Translations under genes and position numbers: made by a program
Shown here: positions 16,892 to 23,382 of the stretch, in pieces
Layout: each line of letters opens with the position of its first letter
How positions within the stretch are numbered: position 1 is the stretch's first letter
The notes under the pieces: model-generated
Seen by the model: only the letters and a program-made list of their open reading frames with translations
The model's database searches: none
What the model was told of the DNA's origin: nothing
IMG/VR virus record: IMGVR_UViG_3300012147_000067
Coordinates: 1-29,177 of that record
Strand: one strand, 5' to 3'
Length of the DNA stretch: 29,177 nucleotides
From: a virus

Positions 16892-17430
16892 TGGCTACTC
16901 ATGGAACCATAGATTTAGAAACACTTGACGTTAAACCTGGCGCAACTATCCTAAGTATAGGTGCAGTTAAGTTTGACCCCAAATCAGATTCTGAACCGCA
17001 TTCAGAATTATACTTTAAGATTGATATTGACGAGCAGGATCAGCTGGGACGATCAGCAAGTGACAGTACAATTGAGTGGTGGGGCAGGCAAGACCCTGCC
17101 GTTATGGAAGAAGCGTTTGATCCCGTAGGCAGACTCAGCGTAGAAGACGCATTGCGACAGTTATCCAAGTGGTGCGTAGGAACCAGTGTGCTTTGGGGGC
17201 AAGGCTACGGCTTTGACTATACTATTCTTGAAGACTTATATCGCTGTGTAGGAAAGCCGATTCCTTGGAACTTTTGGCAGATCCGTGACAGTCGTACACT
17301 GTTCTCAGCATGTAAGCAGGATCCGAGAAAGACGTTGGGGCAGAATAATTTGCACAATGCACTATCAGATGCATACTTCCAGTCTAAAAGTATTCAAATT
17401 GCCTACAAGGAGTTAAACATACAGCGATGA
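16891..17430 (+). CDS. DEDDh 3'-5' exonuclease, DexA/Rv2179c-like (179 aa)
   Basis: Probable 3'-5' exonuclease on single-stranded DNA or RNA ends, of the RNase T-like fold. The acidic motifs are visible: D8-x-E10 in GTIDLETL; the second-motif Asp in WGQGYGFDYTILEDL; and H-x4-D in NNLHNALSDA, the DEDDh third motif. At 179 residues it is somewhat shorter than T4 DexA (227). I use the ATG at 16891 because it forms TAATG with the upstream stop and puts motif I at the usual distance from the N-terminus; the ATG at 16822 would add a segment lying inside the membrane gene. It ends in an ATGA overlap with the next gene. DexA-like or exoribonuclease specificity cannot be decided here. Confidence 0.75.
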   Translation: MATHGTIDLETLDVKPGATILSIGAVKFDPKSDSEPHSELYFKIDIDEQDQLGRSASDSTIEWWGRQDPAVMEEAFDPVGRLSVEDALRQLSKWCVGTSVLWGQGYGFDYTILEDLYRCVGKPIPWNFWQIRDSRTLFSACKQDPRKTLGQNNLHNALSDAYFQSKSIQIAYKELNIQR

Positions 17431-17702
17431 AACCACGTGAAGAAATAGTTGAAGAAGTTATTAACTGGTTCCACAACGAAGCAAAACAGTCTAAGATGGC
17501 GTTTTTAGAAACAAAAGAATCGGACCTAATACTGTATCATCACACGCTGGGTCGCAAGATACGCAATGAGTTCAGTTTATGGGAAGCTAAGTGGACACCG
17601 GAGCTACAGGACGGTGTTGACTGTAGCTCCGGTCACCCTGATGCTTTGAGTCAAGGCATTATACAAGAAGTCTGGACCAGACTTCTAGGACAAGATTTAT
17701 GA
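17427..17702 (+). CDS. DUF6794-like small protein (91 aa)
   Basis: Function unknown. Residues about 29-88 fit the DUF6794 pattern: a YHHTLGRKIRNEFSLW stretch (family F-H-x-x-L-G-x-x-IRN-x-x-x-LW), then GHPDALSQGIIQEVWTRLLG (family HPD-x-x-S-x-x-II-x-x-LW). It is coupled at both ends by ATGA overlaps in a tight run of small genes. A 13-bp perfect inverted repeat lies inside the coding sequence at 17597-17633. The DUF assignment is from memory of the pattern and should be treated as probable. Confidence 0.65.
   Translation: MKPREEIVEEVINWFHNEAKQSKMAFLETKESDLILYHHTLGRKIRNEFSLWEAKWTPELQDGVDCSSGHPDALSQGIIQEVWTRLLGQDL
17597..17633 (+). repeat. 13-bp perfect inverted repeat inside a gene
   Basis: Arms ACCGGAGCTACAG (17597-17609) and its exact complement (17621-17633) flank an 11-base loop, within the coding sequence of the 91-residue protein. 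Five of the paired positions are GC at the base, so the RNA hairpin would be stable. No T-run follows, and the codons still encode a conserved segment. Confidence 0.7.
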
Positions 17703-17896
17703 TTAACACCCCCGAAGGAATTATCCGAAACATGTGTTTGACCTACAACCACGCATATTTTCTACCTACTAAGGCTGATGACGACGATAATCTCCTTAAT
17801 TGTGCACTAACTATTAGTGAGAAAGAGTATCTTTGGAGACAGATGACACAGATATTTAATAACGATATTGAACCGTTTATGGAGTTTAAAAAATGA
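17699..17896 (+). CDS. Small unknown protein (65 aa)
   Basis: No family recognised. ATGA overlaps at both ends place it firmly in the operon between the DUF6794-like gene and the 161-residue protein. The sequence has an aromatic N-terminal part (NHAYFLP), a run of four Asp (about residues 27-30), then a Glu/Lys/Arg-rich helix (SEKEYLWRQMTQIF). It is soluble, with no signal or membrane segment. Confidence 0.6.
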   Translation: MINTPEGIIRNMCLTYNHAYFLPTKADDDDNLLNCALTISEKEYLWRQMTQIFNNDIEPFMEFKK

Positions 17897-18378
17897 GTAT
17901 GTTAGACTTTGCAAAATCAGAACTAGACTGTATCGGAATGACAGATGACGATTTAAGCGGCGAAGACATAAACTTTTGTATGCGTGATCACATTTTGCGC
18001 ATGGTTGAAGAGTTTAGCAAAGAAGGCCACAGTGGATACAGCGCAAGCTATGCATTAGGTATTCTCAAGAAGCTGCTGGCGTTCGAGCCGTTAACACCGC
18101 TTACCGGCGAAGACAGCGAGTGGATAGACGTCACCGAAGAGTCAGGAGGTAATGTAATGTACCAAAACAAGCGATTGAGCAGCGTATTTAAAGACAACAA
18201 CAGCGCATGGGATATTGACGGCAAAGTATTTTGGGAATGGTACACCGACGAAGAATCCGGTGAGAAGTCTAAAATCTACTTCTCAGGCAGTGGCTGCGCA
18301 ACACCTGTGGGGTTCCCCTACACAAAGCCTGACGAGCCAATTTACGAATACCGTCCTACTGAGGACGAAACTGTATAA
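17893..18378 (+). CDS. Conserved phage protein of unknown function (161 aa)
   Basis: Matches by eye a widespread phage family of unknown function. The N-terminal helical part has EEFSKEGHSGYSASYALGIL (about residues 39-58). The middle has FEPLTPLTGEDSEW (about 64-77) and QNKRLSSVFKD, and a C-terminal segment has DIDGKVFWEW and VGFPYTKP...IYEYRP. These blocks recur together in many phage and prophage proteins, so it is a real, full-length gene. An ATGA overlap with the preceding gene and no gap before the SHMT ATG place it in the same operon. The role is not known. Confidence 0.7.
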   Translation: MSMLDFAKSELDCIGMTDDDLSGEDINFCMRDHILRMVEEFSKEGHSGYSASYALGILKKLLAFEPLTPLTGEDSEWIDVTEESGGNVMYQNKRLSSVFKDNNSAWDIDGKVFWEWYTDEESGEKSKIYFSGSGCATPVGFPYTKPDEPIYEYRPTEDETV

Positions 18379-19542
18379 ATGATTCATACTAAAATACAAC
18401 AAATTCTTGCAAGAGAAACTACCAGACAACAGGAAACAATAGAGCTGATAGCCAGCGAGAATTTTGCTAGCCCAGAAGTGATGCAGCTTTGTGGAAGTGT
18501 TTTCACTAACAAGTATGCAGAAGGTTACCCAGGCAAACGCTATTACAATGGCTGTGAATATATTGACGAAATTGAACAGTTAGCAATTGATAAACTCAAA
18601 ACACTGTTTGGCTGCACGTTTGCAAACGTACAACCGCATAGTGGAGCTAATGCAAATACAGCAGCGTTTCAAGCATTCCTCAACCCAGGAGACACTATAC
18701 TAGGTATGGATCTTGCAAGTGGCGGACACCTGTCACACGGATCTTTACCAAACATATCCGGCAAAATCTACAATGCATTCAGCTACGGAGTGGATGCAAA
18801 CGGCTGGATAGACTACAACCAAGTCGAACAGCTTGCTTACCAGCACCGTCCCAAAATGATCATATGTGGAGCTAGTGCATACCCACGACAGATTGACTTT
18901 GTGCGTTTTAGGGACATCGCAGACGCTGTAGGCGCAGTATTACTAGCTGACATTGCACATTACTCAGGTCTAATTGCCGGAGGAGTATATCAAACTCCAG
19001 TAGGACTAGCTGACGTCATTACTTCTACCACACACAAAACCCTACGTGGTCCACGCGGTGGCATAATCATGTGGAATGACCCTGCCTACACTAGAAAGAT
19101 CAACAGTGCAATCTTTCCGGGCACACAGGGCGGCCCGCTGATGAATACAATTGCAGCCAAAGCGCAATGCTTTATTGAAGCAGACACTGTGTCATTTAAG
19201 CAATACGCAGCGCAAGTAGTTAACAACGCTAGAATAATGTGTGACGTATTTAACAATCATGGTATTAAAACATTGACACACGGTACAGATTCTCATATAA
19301 TACTACTAGACTTAAGTACTAGCAAACTTTCGGGAAGAGCTGCTGCTGACTTACTTGAAGAATGCGGAATTACCGTTAACAAAAACAGCATACCTAATGA
19401 CCCACGCTCCTTTGTTGAGACGTCAGGCATCAGAATAGGAACAGCAGCAGAAACGACTCGCGGGCATGGATCGGAATGGTTCTGCCAGCTTGCTCAAAAA
19501 ATAGCAAATATTTTAAAAACTAAAACTAAAACTAAAAGGTAA
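18379..19542 (+). CDS. glyA: Serine hydroxymethyltransferase (387 aa)
   Basis: PLP enzyme that transfers the serine beta-carbon to tetrahydrofolate, giving glycine and methylene-THF, the one-carbon donor used by thymidylate synthase. Diagnostic motifs: IELIASEN (21-28), NKYAEGYPGKRYYNG (44-58, with the catalytic Glu48), VQPHSGANAN (84-93), DIAHYSGLIAGG (about 194-205, PLP-contacting Asp and His) and TSTTHKTLRGPRGG, where Lys220 is the PLP lysine. TVNKNSIPNDPRS and SGIRIGTAAETTRG near the end are canonical apart from Ala for Pro in GTPA. It is about 30 residues shorter than the E. coli enzyme (417), partly at the C-terminus, which ends in a KTKTKTKR tail coded by a hexamer repeat. All active-site residues I checked are present, so it is probably functional. 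It starts immediately after the upstream stop. Confidence 0.93.
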   Translation: MIHTKIQQILARETTRQQETIELIASENFASPEVMQLCGSVFTNKYAEGYPGKRYYNGCEYIDEIEQLAIDKLKTLFGCTFANVQPHSGANANTAAFQAFLNPGDTILGMDLASGGHLSHGSLPNISGKIYNAFSYGVDANGWIDYNQVEQLAYQHRPKMIICGASAYPRQIDFVRFRDIADAVGAVLLADIAHYSGLIAGGVYQTPVGLADVITSTTHKTLRGPRGGIIMWNDPAYTRKINSAIFPGTQGGPLMNTIAAKAQCFIEADTVSFKQYAAQVVNNARIMCDVFNNHGIKTLTHGTDSHIILLDLSTSKLSGRAAADLLEECGITVNKNSIPNDPRSFVETSGIRIGTAAETTRGHGSEWFCQLAQKIANILKTKTKTKR

Positions 19543-19545
19543 ATT

Positions 19546-20949
19546 ATGAATCAATTATGGACCGAAAAGTATCGGCCAAATGATCTAAACGGCTATGTCT
19601 TTAAAGACAACTCGCAAAAAGAACAGATAGAAGGATGGATCAAACAGGGCAGTATTCCGCACCTGCTTTTATCGGGGTCGGCCGGAATTGGTAAGTGCCT
19701 AGCCGGTACCGAAGAAGTTTGTATAGAAATCGACACTGCTACATTGACTTCTTTACAAAAAGAGCAGCTATTAAAATACCAATCAATTGATAAGCATTAT
19801 AAAATACCGATCAAAGAACTTTTCAAAATACTAGAACTGGACGAGATTGAATATAACGTGCCTGTTGTTAGCAAGCACTGTATAAAAATTGATAGCCCCA
19901 CAGGCTATGTACCTGTTAATGGGCTTGTAAAGAAAAGACACACTGTTGCTACTTATGTATTTGATAACAATACAGAACTTAAATGTTCTACAGAACATTT
20001 GGTCTTTAGTAATGGTATTCCTAAGAAGATTAGTAAATGTGACGTAGTAGATACTATAAACGGGCCGGCTAGTATAGTTGGAATGTTATCAGGAGACGAA
20101 CAAGACGTGTATGATGTGGCATTAGACACACCACACCAGTATGTAACACCCAATGGCATTATACATCATAACACTACTCTAGCTAAAATACTAATTAATC
20201 AGTTGGACGTGCAAGATACTGATGTGTTGATTGCTAACGGTTCAAAAGAAGGCAGAAAGATCGAATGGGTTGATAAGCTGATTATGTTTTGTCAGACCAT
20301 GGCATTTGGTGACTATAAAATTGTGCTGATTGACGAAGCAGACTATATGAACATCAACAGTGTGCAGCCTGCCCTGCGTAACCTCATGGAATCATATAGT
20401 GCAGATGTTAGATTTATTCTAACTTGTAATTATCCCAACAAGATTATGCCGGCCATTCACAGCAGGTGTCAGCACCTTCACTTTGAAAAAATTGATCAAA
20501 CAGAGTTTACTGCTCGAGTTGCCGAAATACTTATTACTGAGAATGTAACATTTGATCTTGAAACTATAGATAGTTATGTAAAAGCATACTATCCAGACAT
20601 GCGTAAATGTATTAATACCGTACAGCTAAACTCACAAAGTGGTGAGCTGGAGGCCGCAGCTACTGCCAGCACCAGTGCTGACTTCCACTTGGCAATGACA
20701 GATTTGTTCAAGGCAGGTAAGATTACAGAAGCCCGTAAGCTAGTCTGTAGTCAAGCACAGCCGGAGGAAATGGATGAAGTGTACCGCTGGCTCTATAATA
20801 ACATTGAGCTTTTTGGTGCCAGCGAGCACCAGCAAGACAGTGCAGTGCTAATTATCAAACAAGGGTTAGTAGACCATGCATTGGTCGTTGATCCGGAGAT
20901 AAATTTAGCAGCAACTATGATCAGACTTGCACGTAATCTAGAGAAATAG
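19546..20949 (+). CDS. 44: Clamp-loader ATPase (gp44/RFC-like) precursor with mini-intein (467 aa)
   Basis: AAA+ subunit of the sliding-clamp loader, which opens and loads the processivity clamp at primer ends. The start WTEKYRP (5-11) is the RFC/gp44 hallmark. Walker A is split: GSAGIGK (44-50) is followed by an intein (51-209) and resumes as TT at 210. Walker B is IVLIDEAD (259-266), and the SRC arginine-finger motif is at 306-308. After intein removal the protein is 308 residues, close to T4 gp44 (319). The mature P-loop would read GSAGIGKTT, so the ATPase is inactive until splicing. It follows the SHMT gene by 3 bases. No gp62-type small subunit is seen in the window. Confidence 0.9.
   Translation: MNQLWTEKYRPNDLNGYVFKDNSQKEQIEGWIKQGSIPHLLLSGSAGIGKCLAGTEEVCIEIDTATLTSLQKEQLLKYQSIDKHYKIPIKELFKILELDEIEYNVPVVSKHCIKIDSPTGYVPVNGLVKKRHTVATYVFDNNTELKCSTEHLVFSNGIPKKISKCDVVDTINGPASIVGMLSGDEQDVYDVALDTPHQYVTPNGIIHHNTTLAKILINQLDVQDTDVLIANGSKEGRKIEWVDKLIMFCQTMAFGDYKIVLIDEADYMNINSVQPALRNLMESYSADVRFILTCNYPNKIMPAIHSRCQHLHFEKIDQTEFTARVAEILITENVTFDLETIDSYVKAYYPDMRKCINTVQLNSQSGELEAAATASTSADFHLAMTDLFKAGKITEARKLVCSQAQPEEMDEVYRWLYNNIELFGASEHQQDSAVLIIKQGLVDHALVVDPEINLAATMIRLARNLEK
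19696..20172 (+). mobile_element. Mini-intein in the clamp-loader Walker A motif (159 aa)
   Basis: In-frame insertion that starts at Cys (CLAGTEEVCIEI, N-terminal block A) and ends at the dipeptide His-Asn (GIIHHN, block G), followed by Thr as the +1 nucleophile. All residues needed for standard splicing are present. Block B is LKCSTEHLVFSNG (T-x-x-H) and block F is YDVALDTPHQYVTPNG. At 159 residues there is no room for a LAGLIDADG or HNH homing endonuclease, so it is a mini-intein that can splice but not mobilise itself. Extein reading frames join as Lys-Thr-Thr, restoring Walker A. Confidence 0.92.
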
Positions 20950-20950
20950 G

Positions 20951-20979
20951 TTGACGCTCCTTCCTTGTGAGCTTATACT
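20951..20979 (+). promoter_or_regulatory. Sigma70-type promoter (TTGACG, 17 bp, TATACT)
   Basis: The -35 TTGACG (20951-20956), a 17-base spacer and the -10 TATACT (20974-20979) start one base after the clamp-loader stop and lead into the four-gene membrane array, with a leader of about 25 bases. It shares TCCTT after the -35 and a GT...GACA block after the -10 with the promoter at 16668. Confidence 0.72.
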
Positions 20980-21010
20980 GTCAAGACACTAAGCAAACAA
21001 GGAAAGAAAA

Positions 21011-21319
21011 ATGAGAGTATTTAAGAAAACTTGTTCCCTACTCTGGAATGATACCTGCTACGTTTTAAAGGAGGTACTATTACCTTATCTAGGTTATGTA
21101 TGCGCTCTCCTTGTTTTATTAGCATCAATGGTGGGCACACTGAGTTTGCTAATGCATTATACATCATTGTCGGACGCGGGTATGTTTTTGGTAATTGTAG
21201 CCCAATCAATAATTCTACTCGGTGGCGGTTTTTGGATACACGTGGCTTGCCGCAAAGCTAAGACTATGATCATTGCAGAAAACAAAAATCTCATCAACCT
21301 CATTAATGAGACACGATAA
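21011..21319 (+). CDS. Two-helix membrane protein, array member 1 (102 aa)
   Basis: First of four consecutive paralogues. Layout: a short N-terminal amphipathic segment starting MRVFKKT, two hydrophobic helices (about residues 24-48 and 57-80), and a basic C-terminal helix ending in AENKNLINLINETR. The positive charges at both ends predict N-in/C-in topology in the inner membrane. It is the most diverged member in the middle, but the MR(V/F)-x-K-x-T start and the EN-x-x-L-x-N-I tail match its neighbours. A good ribosome site (AAGGAAAG) precedes the ATG, behind its own sigma70-like promoter. Its stop overlaps the next ATG as TAATG. Function is unknown. Confidence 0.65.
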   Translation: MRVFKKTCSLLWNDTCYVLKEVLLPYLGYVCALLVLLASMVGTLSLLMHYTSLSDAGMFLVIVAQSIILLGGGFWIHVACRKAKTMIIAENKNLINLINETR

Positions 21320-21633
21320 TGCGAGTACTTAAAGAAACGATTAAACTGATGAAAAAAGACCTTAGGATTTGGGCTAAAGGTCATTTGGTACCACTTCTTG
21401 TGTTTTTGTTAATTACTGCAACAATAAATGCAGATGCTATTATCACAGCACTAATGGCTGCATTCACTCCTTTTGGCGGTGATGGCGTGTTAATAACTAT
21501 ATTAATTGTAGGCATTATCCAAATATTCCTAGCTACCTGGGCATGGGGCGCATATAAAACAGCAGCAAAGAATGTCAAGAAAGAGAACGACGAGCTGTTG
21601 AGAAACATTAAACACACTAAGTCACGCAACTAA
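21319..21633 (+). CDS. Two-helix membrane protein, array member 2 (104 aa)
   Basis: Paralogue of the genes on either side. N-terminus MRVLKETIKLMKKDLRIW, hydrophobic segments at about residues 24-50 and 56-75, and the C-terminal motif AYKTAAKNVKKENDELLRNI. The second helix and tail (IIQIFLATWAWGAYKTAAK) align directly with member 3 (VTEIFLIAWTNNAYVKARE), showing homology rather than mere shared composition. TAATG overlap with member 1; 24 bases and a ribosome site separate it from member 3. No catalytic motif is seen. Confidence 0.65.
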   Translation: MRVLKETIKLMKKDLRIWAKGHLVPLLVFLLITATINADAIITALMAAFTPFGGDGVLITILIVGIIQIFLATWAWGAYKTAAKNVKKENDELLRNIKHTKSRN

Positions 21634-21657
21634 CACTGAGCTAACAAGGTAAGAGAA

Positions 21658-21963
21658 ATGAAACGAGTATATAAAGAAACAGTAACGCAGATGCAGACAG
21701 ATTTTCAAGAATGGGCTGGAGAATGGCTTAGGCCTATTTGTGTTGTCGTACTATCAATTGCCTTTGTAGTTGCATCTGCAATTGGTCTTATAATCTTATT
21801 ACCATTAACCGCCGGCGGGTTTTCTGTCATAATACTTATACTTGTAGTAGTAGTAACTGAGATCTTTCTAATAGCTTGGACAAATAATGCTTACGTCAAA
21901 GCAAGAGAAAAAATTAAAAAAGAAAACAAAATGCTAATAAACAACGTTAGGTATCCACGATGA
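21658..21963 (+). CDS. Two-helix membrane protein, array member 3 (101 aa)
   Basis: Paralogue of members 2 and 4. N-terminus MKRVYKETVTQMQTDFQEW; long hydrophobic helices at about residues 26-52 and 56-74 with Ile/Val/Leu-rich sequence; tail AREKIKKENKMLINNVR. The ribosome site AAGGTAAGAG precedes the ATG. The stop overlaps the next start as ATGA. Function unknown; both ends are predicted cytoplasmic by the positive-inside rule. Confidence 0.65.
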   Translation: MKRVYKETVTQMQTDFQEWAGEWLRPICVVVLSIAFVVASAIGLIILLPLTAGGFSVIILILVVVVTEIFLIAWTNNAYVKAREKIKKENKMLINNVRYPR

Positions 21964-22289
21964 GATTCGTTAAAACGATACTTCGTGAAATTAGAAATGA
22001 TATAAAATCTATATTTTCACTATTCAACATTAAAGTGATTCTGTTTATAGCAGGTGTCGTTAGTTGGGCAGTGTTCGTAGTTTGGTTCGCTTGCTTTTTA
22101 GAAACTGTTGTTGGACTCCTTCCAGGAGAGGCAGCGCCGGTTTCTATATTTTCGTCTTTGGCTGTTACTGCGCTAATTCTCTGGATCGTAAATATAGTAA
22201 TCCGAGCAAGAAAACGAATCAAATACGAGAATACTCAAATATTAAACACAATAAAAGGAAACACACGTGACCAAAATAAATACAATTAA
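21960..22289 (+). CDS. Two-helix membrane protein, array member 4 (109 aa)
   Basis: Fourth paralogue. N-terminus MRFVKTILREIRNDIKSIF, helices at about residues 24-50 and 58-82, tail RARKRIKYENTQILNTIKGN. The shared EN-x-x-(I/L)-L-x-(N/T)-I end places it in the family despite little other identity. It overlaps the DHFR start by 23 bases, so the membrane array and the DHFR/thymidylate genes appear to be one transcription unit. Function unknown. Confidence 0.65.
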   Translation: MRFVKTILREIRNDIKSIFSLFNIKVILFIAGVVSWAVFVVWFACFLETVVGLLPGEAAPVSIFSSLAVTALILWIVNIVIRARKRIKYENTQILNTIKGNTRDQNKYN

Positions 22290-22767
22290 AGCAATATTAG
22301 CTTGTGATGATCACGGCGGCATAGCAGCAAATGGAGCCCTTCCGTGGCCACATAACTATACAGATATGCGTTGGTACCAAGAGCATACTAAAGGACACGT
22401 TATCGTACTGGGTTCCACAACTTGGTGCGCACCTGATTTCCCCAGGCCAATGCCTCTACGTATAAACGTGTTAGCTACAACTAGGCCAGATGAGTTTCCT
22501 GGTGCGGCCCAATATATTAGCGGCAACATTGCTGATCAAGTGTGCTTGGTTGCTGATGCATTTCCAAATCTAATCACTTGGGTAATAGGCGGCCGCAACC
22601 TAATTGATCAAACACTGGATGTCATTGACGAGTTCTATCTAAGCAGAATTCCAGGTAGTTACGATTGTGACACATTTCTAGATGTTGCTGCTATTGAGGA
22701 CCAGTTTGAGTTAACGTTCCAAGAGGTACATCCTGAGGTTACATTTGAGATATGGAAGAAAAAGTAA
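22267..22767 (+). CDS. folA: Dihydrofolate reductase (166 aa)
   Basis: NADPH-dependent reduction of dihydrofolate to THF, regenerating the folate consumed by thymidylate synthase. Motifs: GGIAANGALPW (17-27, the family G-x-x-G-x-LPW), Asp33 in YTDMRWYQEHT as the active-site acid, VIVLGSTTW (cofactor-binding, with Leu for the usual Met), and VIGGRNLIDQTLDVIDEFYLSRI near the C-terminus. The start is GTG at 22267 with AAAGGA upstream; no later Met fits the domain. Length is typical for bacterial DHFR (about 160). It overlaps the preceding membrane gene and, at its end, the next small gene by 16 bases. Confidence 0.85.
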   Translation: MTKINTIKAILACDDHGGIAANGALPWPHNYTDMRWYQEHTKGHVIVLGSTTWCAPDFPRPMPLRINVLATTRPDEFPGAAQYISGNIADQVCLVADAFPNLITWVIGGRNLIDQTLDVIDEFYLSRIPGSYDCDTFLDVAAIEDQFELTFQEVHPEVTFEIWKKK

Positions 22768-23009
22768 CTGTTACTGACAAAGAACACACATACCTTGTGC
22801 TAAAGTGGGGTGTAAACTATCTACTTGATCTTTATTACTTATGGGCAGGCGGTGCTAGTGGACTAACTGAGCTAGAAAGAAGAGCAGCAAAACTGTTTGA
22901 ACGGCACCGTAACCAAGCAGAACTGATACAAGCAGACGAGATCAAAAAAGAAATAGACCGAGAATTGATAGACAATATTATCAACCTAGCAAAGGACCAA
23001 AGCAAATGA
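22752..23009 (+). CDS. Small helical protein, pair member A (85 aa)
   Basis: Unknown function. Residues about 6-48 carry T-D-K-E...LVLKWGVNYLLDLYYLW...LTELERRAAKLFERH. The same pattern, with xK(D/E)xxxLxxKxGxNYxxxL and an ERRA block, recurs in the protein at 23185, so the two are paralogues. The rest is a charged helix. Overlap with DHFR and an ATGA overlap with the next gene place it in the DHFR-thymidylate operon. The pattern does not name a family to me. Confidence 0.6.
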   Translation: MEEKVTVTDKEHTYLVLKWGVNYLLDLYYLWAGGASGLTELERRAAKLFERHRNQAELIQADEIKKEIDRELIDNIINLAKDQSK

Positions 23010-23185
23010 AATCATCAAAAGAAAAAAAAGAAACAATTGAGCTACTAACAAACGCTAATCGCTATCACGAAGAAACAGAAAAATCAATAGGTACAGCGGC
23101 CGAGAAAGACTTTACTGACTATCAGTTCGAAGTATCACTAGATTGGATTAGGAGAGGTGCAGGAATTGACCAGAAAAAGAAATAA
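23006..23185 (+). CDS. Small charged protein (59 aa)
   Basis: A 59-residue frame that fits exactly between its neighbours: ATGA overlap with the upstream stop and TAATG overlap with the next start. It begins with a Lys/Glu-rich helix (SSKEKKETIELLTNANRYHE) and has a second helical part with DYQFEVSLDWIRRGAG. The perfect start/stop overlaps on both sides are the evidence that it is translated. No family recognised. Confidence 0.6.
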   Translation: MKSSKEKKETIELLTNANRYHEETEKSIGTAAEKDFTDYQFEVSLDWIRRGAGIDQKKK

Positions 23186-23376
23186 TGAGTAATAAATCAG
23201 AAACTTCGTTAACTGAAAAAGATCGATTACTTTTAGAGATCAAGTATGGACAAAACTACATTGACAAGCTTACAAATGCCAGGTTCAATGATGTAGAACC
23301 GTGGGCAACTAAAGCCGAACGTCGAGCAAATCAAGAATGGTTATTGAAAATGTCTGGCATAGTAAAAAAAGGATAA
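23185..23376 (+). CDS. Small helical protein, pair member B (63 aa)
   Basis: Paralogue of the protein at 22752: LTEKDRLLLEIKYGQNYIDKL followed by a WATKAERRANQEWL block aligns with that gene's VTDKEHTYLVLKWGVNYLLDL and LTELERRA. It is shorter and lacks the paralogue's C-terminal extension. It lies 6 bases upstream of thymidylate synthase. Function unknown; conserved position in the nucleotide-metabolism operon suggests a link but does not prove one. Confidence 0.6.
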   Translation: MSNKSETSLTEKDRLLLEIKYGQNYIDKLTNARFNDVEPWATKAERRANQEWLLKMSGIVKKG

Positions 23377-23382
23377 CGCTGA

